Below are positions 8,458-15,456 of a DNA stretch of 64,000 nucleotides, one piece after another. A model generated the notes under the pieces. It did no database searches and was not told the DNA's origin. It saw only the letters and a program-made list of their open reading frames with translations. Source of the DNA: Mycobacterium sp. GA-1199. Its GTDB lineage: Bacteria > Actinomycetota > Actinomycetes > Mycobacteriales > Mycobacteriaceae. The DNA lies in assembly GCF_001500045.1 (NCBI RefSeq), contig NZ_LQIX01000034.1, positions 186,001 to 250,000 of the forward strand, given 5' to 3'. A program made the translations under genes and the position numbers. The first letter of the stretch is position 1. The number at the start of each line of letters is the position of its first letter.

Positions 8458-8671
8458 TCCCACCGCCGACCGCGCACGGCGGGCCTGGCTGGCCTGCCCC
8501 GGTTGCGACCACGGCTCGGGCTGCGGTGAGTGTGCCAGTCAGCGCAACTGCGCAGACCACTGGCAGTATCTGCTGAGCAACCGGGCCACGGTCGTTCATC
8601 TGCAATGCCCGACCTGCGGGCATCTGTGGTCGACGGATACGCGGCACCGCAGGCGCCGCGGGGCCGCCTGA
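8444..8671 (+). CDS. Small zinc-ribbon-like protein
   Basis: The 75-aa basic protein has several metal-type cysteine pairs: ACPGCDHGSGCGEC near the N-terminus, an isolated Cys in RNCADHW, and CPTCGHLW near residue 58. A folded zinc ribbon or rubredoxin-like knuckle is likely. It starts at a GTG inside the end of the preceding gene, so the two are probably translationally coupled. No function can be assigned. Confidence 0.72.
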   Translation: MLPIDPTADRARRAWLACPGCDHGSGCGECASQRNCADHWQYLLSNRATVVHLQCPTCGHLWSTDTRHRRRRGAA

Positions 8672-8695
8672 GGGTCGACCCGCCCGCCCGAGCGC

Positions 8696-9292
8696 TCAGG
8701 GGTTCCGGGGGTGAATGAAGACACCGTCGGCTTCGACGGTGACGCCATCGGCGTCGGCGATATGCCCGACCGCGAACGTCTTCGGGCCGTCCACCCGTTC
8801 GACCCAGGCCTCCGCGCGCAGCGGGTGACCAAGCCGGGTCCCGCGCCGGTACCGCGTGGTCAACGTGCCCGTGACGGCGGGCTTGCCCGGTTTGTGCGCT
8901 GTGGCGCCGAGGACGTGGTCGAGCAGCATCGCGCAGACTCCGCCGTGGACGTGCCCGGGCGGGCCTTCGAATGCGGCGCCGAGTGTGAATTCGGCCCATA
9001 CCCGGCCGTCGGGATCGTGATGCACCACCAGCGGTGGGGCAGCTGGATTGCGGACTCCGATGACGACATTTCCCCACACCATGGCCTCGCCGTCACGGGT
9101 GTGTTCGAGTCCGAATGAGCCGTCGCGCAGCGCTTCACTGAGTTCGTCACTGGCGCAATCGATTCGGCCCTTCGCGGCCGCTACCGTCGCGGCGTCCGCG
9201 CGGGTGCGGATGGTGACGTCGATCAGTCGGCGCACCGATTGCGCCAGCGGTTCGTACACCGCACGCAGGTCGTCGAGTTCGGAACCGGCCAT
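8696..9292 (-). CDS. PaaI/hotdog-fold thioesterase
   Basis: The 198-aa protein has an N-terminal helical part (~1-70) and a hotdog domain (~75-195). Its core motif GHVHGGVCAMLLDHVLG is the PaaI/4HBT central helix with the HGG signature, followed by TTRYRRGTRLGHPLRAEAWV and a Val-rich last strand. It probably hydrolyses acyl-CoA thioesters. The ATG at 9292 was preferred; TTG/GTG codons upstream would only add Arg-rich residues. It is divergent from padR, with about 100 bp between them, and may be linked to the steroid cluster. Confidence 0.85.
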   Translation of the reverse strand: MAGSELDDLRAVYEPLAQSVRRLIDVTIRTRADAATVAAAKGRIDCASDELSEALRDGSFGLEHTRDGEAMVWGNVVIGVRNPAAPPLVVHHDPDGRVWAEFTLGAAFEGPPGHVHGGVCAMLLDHVLGATAHKPGKPAVTGTLTTRYRRGTRLGHPLRAEAWVERVDGPKTFAVGHIADADGVTVEADGVFIHPRNP

Positions 9293-9335
9293 GGGCTTCA
9301 GCGTGCGCACGCCTGGGCGCCTCCGCAAGGCGGCG

Positions 9336-9350
9336 TCCCGGCCAGTGGTG
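9336..9350. promoter_or_regulatory. Cluster palindrome copy 1, upstream of padR
   Basis: TCCCGGCCAGTGGTG matches the left half and centre of the cluster consensus (TCCCG-GTCAK-CGGGA) and is degenerate on the right. It lies 43-57 bp before the padR start and also upstream of the divergent thioesterase, so autoregulation is possible. Confidence 0.5.
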
Positions 9351-9380
9351 CGTTGGAGGTGCGGTGTGCTCCTGCGTTGT

Positions 9381-9386
9381 TAGGCT
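9381..9386 (+). promoter_or_regulatory. Probable -10 box of a leaderless padR promoter
   Basis: TAGGCT fits the mycobacterial TANNNT -10 pattern and ends 6 bases before the padR ATG. There is no Shine-Dalgarno sequence, so transcription would start at or next to the initiation codon (leaderless mRNA). Confidence 0.45.
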
Positions 9387-9392
9387 AGGCAA

Positions 9393-10061
9393 ATGGCGAA
9401 AAGCACGTCCGACGCGAAGCCGAATCTGGCCGCGACCAGTTGGGCGCTGCTGGGCATGCTGACCTACGAACACGAACTGTCGGGCTACGACATTCGCAAG
9501 TGGATCGAATGGAGCATGCGCTTCTTCTACGGGAGCCCCGCCTACAGCCAGATCTATTCGGAGCTGAAGAAGCTCGAGAAGTTGGGACTGCTGTCCTCGC
9601 GCGTCGAGAACACCGGCCGGACCCGCAACCGTCGCCTCTACAAGATCACCCCCGCGGGTCTCGACGCGGTGCGGCGGTGGGCCAACGAGGCGCCCGTCGA
9701 TCCGCCGGTGCTCAAGCACAACCCGTTGCTGCGCGTGACGTTCGGACATCTGACCGAACCGGAGCGCCTCAAGGAGATCCTGCAGGAACACATCGCCTAC
9801 GCCGACGACATGCAGCGCCAAGCCGCGAAGGACGCCAAGTGGGCGGGCGTGGACCCGTCGTGGGCCTACGCGAAGGTCGCATTGCAGTGGGCCGAGCGGT
9901 ATTACGCCGCAGAACGCGAGCTCGCCATGAAGATGCTCAAGGAACTCGACGAGGCCGAGGCCTCCTTCGCGGATGCCGGTATCGAACGGGGCACGCAAAT
10001 CCCTTGGCCTGCACCGGAATACTGGTACGAGATCGAGAAGAAGGCCGAAGCCGAGGACTGA
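9393..10061 (+). CDS. PadR-family transcriptional regulator, candidate cluster master regulator
   Basis: The 222-aa protein has a PadR winged-helix domain (~15-95: ALLGMLTYEHELSGYDIRKW, then SPAYSQIYSELKKLEKLGLL and NRRLYKITPAGLDAVRRW) and a C-terminal Vir-like helical dimerisation region (~110-200). This is the usual two-part PadR subfamily length. It stands at the edge of the steroid cluster, just before the convergent KstD gene. A conserved palindrome occurs upstream of it and of almost every later transcription unit, so it is the leading candidate to bind that site. I recall a PadR-type repressor for a similar M. smegmatis cluster; not verified here. Confidence 0.92.
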   Translation: MAKSTSDAKPNLAATSWALLGMLTYEHELSGYDIRKWIEWSMRFFYGSPAYSQIYSELKKLEKLGLLSSRVENTGRTRNRRLYKITPAGLDAVRRWANEAPVDPPVLKHNPLLRVTFGHLTEPERLKEILQEHIAYADDMQRQAAKDAKWAGVDPSWAYAKVALQWAERYYAAERELAMKMLKELDEAEASFADAGIERGTQIPWPAPEYWYEIEKKAEAED

Positions 10062-10065
10062 TGAG

Positions 10066-11727
10066 TCACCCGCCTGCGGCGTTCGCGGCGGCGATATAGC
10101 CGTACACCAAACCCTGCGCGATCGTCGCGCCCGCACCGGGATAGGTGGCGCCGAACGCATTGGCCGCCGTGTTGCCGATCGCGTGCAACCCGTCAATGGC
10201 ACTGCCGTCCTCCCGCAGCACACGGGCGTGGTCGTCGACGCGCAACCCGCCGCACGTGCCCAGGTCGCTGAGCACCATCTTGACGGCGTAGAACGGCCCC
10301 CGGTTCAACGGGCGCAGGTTCGGGTTGGGCGTGACGGTCGGATCACCGTAGTAGCGGTCGTAGGCACTGGCCCCGCGGAGGAAGTCGGGATCGACTCCGG
10401 CGGCGGCGTTTTCGTTGAACCGTTCGACGGTCGCGGTCAGCGCCGATTCGTCGACGCCGATCTTGGGGGCGAGTCCGGCGATGGAGTCGGCGCGGTGCGC
10501 GATACCGGCGTCGTACCACCTCTGGGGTATCGCCATACGCGGGAACAGTTCGGCGGCGAAGACGTAGCTGTTGCGATAGCCCTGGTCGAAGAGGATCCAC
10601 ATGGATTCGACCGGGTTCCCGGCGCGTTCACGCTCGAGCAGACGCTGTCCGAACGTCATGTAGTCCGTCGCCTCGTTGACGAACCGGCTACCGGTCTGGT
10701 CGACAATGAGAGATCCGGGAAGCGATCGCTCCGCCAGCATGACCTTCGGATCGGCGCCCGGCAGCGCCGCGACGGCGGGGAACCACCACGCCTGGTCCAT
10801 CAGATCGGTTGCGGCGCCGACGTCTTGGGCGATTCGGATCGCGTCGCCAGTGTTCGTCTCCGCGCCCAGGCTGGCATGCTCGCCGAGGGATTCCGACTGA
10901 AACTTCCAGCGCATGTCCATGTCGTGGTCGAAACCACCCGCCGCGAGCACGACACCGCGGCGCGCCGACACCGTGATCTCCGCGCCGTTGTGGTCGAGCA
11001 CCACGCCGCTCACCCGGTCGCCAGCGGTGACGAGCCGACGCAAGGTGGTGTCGGTCCAGACGGGGATGCCCGCGCGCAGCACACCTGCGAAGAGGCCGGC
11101 GGCCAGCGCCTGGCCGCCGGCGACGTACCGCCGCTTGAGGGCCAGTCCGCCGATTCCTTGGCCGAGGCGTTTGGCGATGACCGGCAGACCTTTGCGCGGC
11201 ACCCGCGACATCAGGTTCATCCAGCGGTAATCCGCGCCGGTGGTCGGTATCGGGACCTTGGCCTCCATCACGCCGGGCCGCAGACGCGTGCGGTACCGGC
11301 CGAGGATCCCCGAATCGAGGGGACGACATTCGCACGTGCGACCCACGGCGGTGCCGCCGGGCGCTTCGGGGTGGTAGTCCGAGTACTCCTTGGCCCAGAA
11401 GAGCCGCATCGGCGTCGCCCGCCGCAGCAGCTCGATCGTCGCGCCGACGTTCGCCAGGAACGCGTCCGACCGCTGCGCGGGCGCCGTCCCGTCCACCACC
11501 GCGTCGAGGTACGTCTTGGCCCGGGCCGCGGTGTCGGCGCCGCCGTCGCCCTTGATCACCGTGCTGGCCGGGAGCCACAGCGCGCCGCCCGAACGTGCAG
11601 TCGAGCCGCCGACGTAGGCCGACTTCTCGACGATCAGCACGGACAGGCCGCGCTCGTGAGCGGCGAGTGCGGCGGCCATGCCGGTGCCGGACCCGATCAC
11701 CACCAGATCGACGTCTGTGTCGGTCAT
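10066..11727 (-). CDS. kstD: 3-ketosteroid delta1-dehydrogenase-like flavoprotein
   Basis: This 553-aa FAD enzyme would introduce the 1,2 double bond into ring A of 3-oxosteroids. The N-terminal dinucleotide-binding fold is VVIGSGTGMAAALAAHERG with an E of the ribose-binding strand. The C-terminus has FYAVKMVLSDLGTCGGLRVD and GLHAIGNTAANAFGATYPGA, the typical KstD active-site and FAD-closing segments. The ATG at 11727 is chosen; an upstream extension to 11769 has no FAD-fold similarity. It is convergent with padR and divergent from kshA, with a copy of the cluster palindrome in between. Length is normal for KstD. Exact steroid specificity is not readable. Confidence 0.88.
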   Translation of the reverse strand: MTDTDVDLVVIGSGTGMAAALAAHERGLSVLIVEKSAYVGGSTARSGGALWLPASTVIKGDGGADTAARAKTYLDAVVDGTAPAQRSDAFLANVGATIELLRRATPMRLFWAKEYSDYHPEAPGGTAVGRTCECRPLDSGILGRYRTRLRPGVMEAKVPIPTTGADYRWMNLMSRVPRKGLPVIAKRLGQGIGGLALKRRYVAGGQALAAGLFAGVLRAGIPVWTDTTLRRLVTAGDRVSGVVLDHNGAEITVSARRGVVLAAGGFDHDMDMRWKFQSESLGEHASLGAETNTGDAIRIAQDVGAATDLMDQAWWFPAVAALPGADPKVMLAERSLPGSLIVDQTGSRFVNEATDYMTFGQRLLERERAGNPVESMWILFDQGYRNSYVFAAELFPRMAIPQRWYDAGIAHRADSIAGLAPKIGVDESALTATVERFNENAAAGVDPDFLRGASAYDRYYGDPTVTPNPNLRPLNRGPFYAVKMVLSDLGTCGGLRVDDHARVLREDGSAIDGLHAIGNTAANAFGATYPGAGATIAQGLVYGYIAAANAAGG

Positions 11728-11812
11728 CGGTAAGCCGTCGGGGATCGTCGCCCCGTATGCGCTACTCACAACCGAACAAATTAGAGCGGTTCGATCCGGT
11801 GCGGAATCGATG

Positions 11813-11827
11813 TCCTGATGAGCGGAA
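11813..11827. promoter_or_regulatory. Cluster palindrome copy 2, between kstD and kshA
   Basis: TCCTGATGAGCGGAA is the most degenerate copy (about 11 of 15 consensus positions) and sits in the divergent kstD/kshA promoter region. Confidence 0.4.
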
Positions 11828-11870
11828 CAGAACCGTGAACACGCTCCCCGAGGACTGCTAGAACAGCGGT

Positions 11871-13010
11871 ATGACGTTGGACACCGATATCGAGGTCCGC
11901 CAGATCGAGGCGGAGGCCGCGCCGTCGCGGTTCGCTCGTGGATGGCACTGCCTGGGCCTGGTCAGAGATTTCGGTGACGGCAAACCGCACCAAGTGCGCG
12001 CGTTCGGCAGGAAGCTGGTGGTGTTCCGCGGCGGTGACGGCCGCATCAACGTCCTGGACGCGTACTGCAGGCACATGGGCGGCGACCTGAGCCAGGGCGA
12101 GGTCAAGGGCGACGAGATCGCGTGCCCTTTCCACGACTGGCGCTGGGGCGGCGACGGGCGATGCAAGAAGGTGCCCTACAGCAAGCGCGTCCCCCGGTTG
12201 GCCCGCACCGCCACGTGGACCACGCTCGAACAGGACGGCATGCTGTTCGTCTGGAACGACCCGGAGGGCAACCCTCCACCTCCCGAGGTCACCATTCCGC
12301 GCATCGAGGGTGCGACGAGCGATGAGTGGACCGACTGGCACTGGTACACCACGGTGGTCAACACCAACTGCCGCGAGATCATCGACAACGTCGTCGACAT
12401 GGCGCACTTCTTCTACATTCACGGTTCACTGCCGACGCATTTCAAGAACATCTTCGAAGGCCACGTCGCCACCCAGTACATGAACAGCGCGGGGCGGCCG
12501 GACCTCGGCGAGCCCGGTCCGACGCAGATGCTCGGAACCACCTCCGTCGCATCGTATTTCGGGCCGTCGTTCATGATCGACGACCTGACGTACCACTACA
12601 CCGACATCGACCACAAGACGATCCTGATCAACTGCCACTATCCGATCGACCAGAACTCCTTCGTGCTGCAGTACGGGATCATCGTCAAGAAGTCCGAGCA
12701 GCTGCCCGAGGACCTCGCGATGCAGACCGCGATCGGTCTCGGCGACTTCGTGAAGATGGGTTTCGAGCAGGACGTCGCGATCTGGAAGAACAAGGCCCGC
12801 ATCGACAATCCGCTGCTGTGCGAGGAGGACGGGCCGGTCTACCAACTGCGTCGGTGGTACGAGCAGTTCTATGTGGATGTCGCCGACGTGACACCCGACA
12901 TGGTGGACCGCTTCGAGTACGAGATCGACACCACCCGCCCGCGGGAGGAGTGGATGAAGGTCGTCGAGGCCAATATCGCCGCACGGGACGCCGTCACGAG
13001 CGCGGGATGA
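11871..13010 (+). CDS. kshA: 3-ketosteroid 9-alpha-hydroxylase oxygenase subunit (Rieske)
   Basis: This terminal oxygenase hydroxylates C9 of 3-oxosteroids, which with delta1-dehydrogenation opens ring B. The 379-aa protein has a Rieske [2Fe-2S] site with C66, H68, C85 and H88 (CRHMGG and CPFHDW) and a mononuclear iron site with H179 and H184 in NVVDMAHFFYIHGS, as in known KshA. Length is normal. It needs a ferredoxin-reductase partner (KshB). Only a stand-alone KshB-like ferredoxin (38396-38698) is in the window. It overlaps the next small gene by 4 bp. TAGAAC 6 bases before the ATG may be a leaderless -10 box. Confidence 0.92.
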   Translation: MTLDTDIEVRQIEAEAAPSRFARGWHCLGLVRDFGDGKPHQVRAFGRKLVVFRGGDGRINVLDAYCRHMGGDLSQGEVKGDEIACPFHDWRWGGDGRCKKVPYSKRVPRLARTATWTTLEQDGMLFVWNDPEGNPPPPEVTIPRIEGATSDEWTDWHWYTTVVNTNCREIIDNVVDMAHFFYIHGSLPTHFKNIFEGHVATQYMNSAGRPDLGEPGPTQMLGTTSVASYFGPSFMIDDLTYHYTDIDHKTILINCHYPIDQNSFVLQYGIIVKKSEQLPEDLAMQTAIGLGDFVKMGFEQDVAIWKNKARIDNPLLCEEDGPVYQLRRWYEQFYVDVADVTPDMVDRFEYEIDTTRPREEWMKVVEANIAARDAVTSAG

Positions 13011-13282
13011 CCGTCCGCCAGGACAACCGACTCGCCGACACGCCGATGACCTCGGTGACGTGCCGGCTCTGCGCGGCAACCGTTTTAGTGCGCAAGAGCA
13101 CCTGGCAGCAGACCAGCGTGCAATGGGACGCCGAGTCCACCGAGAAGTGCCACCAGCGCCGCGACGCCGAAGCCATCCATGCGCACGACGGCAGACCGTT
13201 CCTCGTCTGCTTCGAGCTGCGGGATTCGATCGAGGAGGCGGCGCGCCGCGGGGCGGTGCCGATCGTCGACGAAACAGTGTGA
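13007..13282 (+). CDS. Small Cys-containing protein coupled to kshA
   Basis: The 91-aa product starts at an ATG overlapping the kshA stop (ATGA). It contains CRLCAATVLVRKSTWQQTSV, an isolated Cys-His (EKCHQRR) and FLVCFELRDSIEEA. The CxxC plus two further cysteines suggest a small metal-binding or zinc-ribbon fold; the spacing does not match a classic ferredoxin. Translational coupling suggests an accessory role for the Rieske oxygenase, but no function is known to me. A strong hairpin follows directly. Confidence 0.75.
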   Translation: MTVRQDNRLADTPMTSVTCRLCAATVLVRKSTWQQTSVQWDAESTEKCHQRRDAEAIHAHDGRPFLVCFELRDSIEEAARRGAVPIVDETV

Positions 13283-13283
13283 C

Positions 13284-13326
13284 TTCGGTGCGCTACCGAT
13301 CGCTGAGCGATTGATAGCGCACCGAA
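13284..13326. terminator. Bidirectional terminator between kshA unit and convergent gene
   Basis: TTCGGTGCGCTA (13284-13295) is perfectly repeated inverted at 13315-13326. A second stem, ATCGCT/AGCGAT, lies inside the loop. The structure fills the gap between two convergent genes. Confidence 0.8.
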
Positions 13327-13333
13327 ATCGCTA

Positions 13334-14410
13334 CTAGGTCAGCTGGAATGCCGACAGGGGTGCTTCCTGCGGGTACTCCGCCGGCCCGCCGAGGTCGTAG
13401 ACCGCGTTCAGCGCCGCGATGAACTCCGGGTCGTGCAGAGGCTCGCTCGGCACATCGAGCTTGATGCCCTTGGAGTGCACATCGTCGACGAGCATGTCGA
13501 TCGCCTTGTCGATGGTCAAATCGTCGCTGCCGTCCATGTTCTTCTTGAGCTCGTCGAAGTCGGTGAACACCTCCGCCGACCAGTGCACCAGGAACCGGAG
13601 TTCATCGGTGTGGTGGCGGGCGATGACGTCGTCGCCGTTCTTGAGCAGCCAGAAGTCGCGGTCGGACGGATCTCCGGTGAACACCGTGTCGAACGCCAGG
13701 CCGGCCGGGGTCTGTTGATCGAGCGGCCCGTTGGCCTCGCCGCGGTGCACCATCATCTCGTTCTGCACGAGCACACCGCGGTTGTACACCGGCGGCAGCA
13801 GGCGTTTCGGCGGCTTGAGTGGTCCGTCGGGCCAGTAGGTGAAGCCGCTGCCCTCGTCGAGCGAGAACCACGTGATGACCTGAGCCATCTTGATGAGGTA
13901 GTCGCGGAACAGCCCGGACTTGCCCATCACGCTGGTCAGCCAGGTGGGAGCGTTCTCGTGGCGCACGCCGCGGAAACTGGGGGAGTCCAGGTGGCCGGGA
14001 TCGCGGTTCGCGCAGGGGCCGTTGATGTTGAACAGCATCATCTCGGGCTTGGCGTACTCGGCGTTCCAGTAGCTCTTGGCGTACTCGACGAAGCGCTGGT
14101 TGTAGAAGCAGTCGTGCAACTCGGGGTAGAGCACCGTGCCGTAATTGGCCAGATAACCGCGGAACGTCGCGGTGAGGAACAGGTCCAGCGAGGGGGTGAA
14201 GCCCTCGGGGAACAACCCGCTCATGGTGGCCATCAGTTCTTCGGCAGACGCGAAGTGCTGGGCGATGATCAGCTTCCACGGACCCTGGGTGCGCACCACA
14301 TCGAGGAGGCGCTCCCGCTGGTCGTCGGTATAGAGGTTGTCGATCTCGCGGGGCGGTGAGGCGGGCCGCAGGATGTCGGACAACTCAATCCGCTGCTCTT
14401 GGGTGAGCAT
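13334..14410 (-). CDS. Unrecognised 358-aa protein, possible non-haem iron oxygenase
   Basis: I do not recognise a named family. The protein begins at an ATG with an excellent AGGAGA ribosome site. It has a pattern that could be an Fe(II)/2-oxoglutarate-type facial triad: H140-L-D142 in DPGHLDSPSFRG, and H222 in VQNEMMVHRGEANG, with many aromatics between (WFSLDEGSGFTYWPDG). There is no signal peptide or membrane segment. It has its own copy of the cluster palindrome upstream, so it probably belongs to the steroid regulon. The oxygenase idea is inference from motif spacing only. Confidence 0.8.
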   Translation of the reverse strand: MLTQEQRIELSDILRPASPPREIDNLYTDDQRERLLDVVRTQGPWKLIIAQHFASAEELMATMSGLFPEGFTPSLDLFLTATFRGYLANYGTVLYPELHDCFYNQRFVEYAKSYWNAEYAKPEMMLFNINGPCANRDPGHLDSPSFRGVRHENAPTWLTSVMGKSGLFRDYLIKMAQVITWFSLDEGSGFTYWPDGPLKPPKRLLPPVYNRGVLVQNEMMVHRGEANGPLDQQTPAGLAFDTVFTGDPSDRDFWLLKNGDDVIARHHTDELRFLVHWSAEVFTDFDELKKNMDGSDDLTIDKAIDMLVDDVHSKGIKLDVPSEPLHDPEFIAALNAVYDLGGPAEYPQEAPLSAFQLT

Positions 14411-14494
14411 GTTCTCTCCTACTCTCGAGGCCGGCATCTCATGCCGGTCGCTTGGCCAATTCTGTGGTTGCGGCGCGCAAGTGGACGCGTGCCT

Positions 14495-14509
14495 GTCCGG
14501 TCATCGGGA
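14495..14509. promoter_or_regulatory. Cluster palindrome copy 3, upstream of the 13.3-14.4 kb gene
   Basis: GTCCGGTCATCGGGA matches 13 of 15 consensus positions and is flanked to give TGTCC...GGGACA symmetry. It lies 85-99 bp before the ATG at 14410. A half-copy, GCCCGGTCAG, follows at 14521-14530. Confidence 0.65.
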
Positions 14510-14526
14510 CATCTGTTTCCGCCCGG

Positions 14527-15456
14527 TCAGAAAGGCAGCGGATGGGCGAACTTCGCGCGCAGCAGCGCGCCGATTTCGGCCACCGCCAGTCTCCCGCGGG
14601 CCGTCGCCTCTGAACGCATCAAGAACCCGTGGTACACACCGGGGTAGCGGGTCACCGTCGTCTGCACTCCCGCCTCGCGCAACCGGTCCGCATAGCGCTC
14701 ACCCCAGTCGCGGATCGGATCGGCTTCGGCCGTCACGACGACGGCCTGCGGCAGGCCCGACAGATCATGCGCGCGCGCGGGAACCGTGTACGGGTGCTCG
14801 GGGCCTTCGGCCAGCTCGTGCATGTACTCGATGTCGGCGAGTGTGAGCATCGGCGCCTCGGGCATGGCCCGGATCGACGGGACCTCGAGATCCTTGTCGA
14901 CGCCCGGATACATCAGCACCTGAGCGAATAGGGTTGGGCCGCCGCGGTCGCGGGCGGCCAACGCGACGCCGGCGGCCAGCGTTCCCCCGGCGCTGTCGCC
15001 CGCCACCGCAACCCGGGTGCAGTCGATCCGGAGGTCGTCGGCATGGGCGGCCACCCAACAGGTCGTGGCGTAGGCGTCGTCGAACTGGGCCGGGGGTGCC
15101 GCTTCGGGGGCCAGGCGGTAGTCGACGGACACCACCGTGGCGTGGGAGTGCTGGGCGAGGTTGCGCGCCAACGGTTCGAAGGAGTGGTTGGAGCCCAGAA
15201 CCATCCCGCCGCCGTGGAAGTAGACGACCGCTGGGGCGTCGCTGTCGGTTGACGGCCGGTAGATGCGCAGCGGGATGTCCCCGACGGGGCCCTCGATGAT
15301 CCGGTCTTCGACGTCGGCAATCTCCGGCATCGCAGGCAGCGGCGCGGATTCCAACGCGTCACGCACGGCGTCGAGCCCGCGCTCCCGCATCGGCGCCACG
15401 TCCCCGAACTGCGCAACCCGCGCCGCGGCGTCGGGATCCAGGCAGTAGTGCGTCAC
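14527..15456 (-). CDS. HSL-family alpha/beta hydrolase (esterase)
   Basis: This 309-aa cytosolic esterase of the hormone-sensitive-lipase family has the oxyanion motif VVYFHGGGMVLGS (~75-87), the nucleophile elbow VAVAGDSAGGTLAAG (Ser ~153), the acid in VTAEADPIRDWGERYA and the histidine in YPGVYHGFLM. Length is typical. It overlaps the upstream KstD-like gene by 4 bp (ATGA), so it is the last gene of a unit running down from 19242. It could hydrolyse a steroid ester or a lactone formed by Baeyer-Villiger oxidation; the substrate is inferred. Confidence 0.88.
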   Translation of the reverse strand: MTHYCLDPDAAARVAQFGDVAPMRERGLDAVRDALESAPLPAMPEIADVEDRIIEGPVGDIPLRIYRPSTDSDAPAVVYFHGGGMVLGSNHSFEPLARNLAQHSHATVVSVDYRLAPEAAPPAQFDDAYATTCWVAAHADDLRIDCTRVAVAGDSAGGTLAAGVALAARDRGGPTLFAQVLMYPGVDKDLEVPSIRAMPEAPMLTLADIEYMHELAEGPEHPYTVPARAHDLSGLPQAVVVTAEADPIRDWGERYADRLREAGVQTTVTRYPGVYHGFLMRSEATARGRLAVAEIGALLRAKFAHPLPF

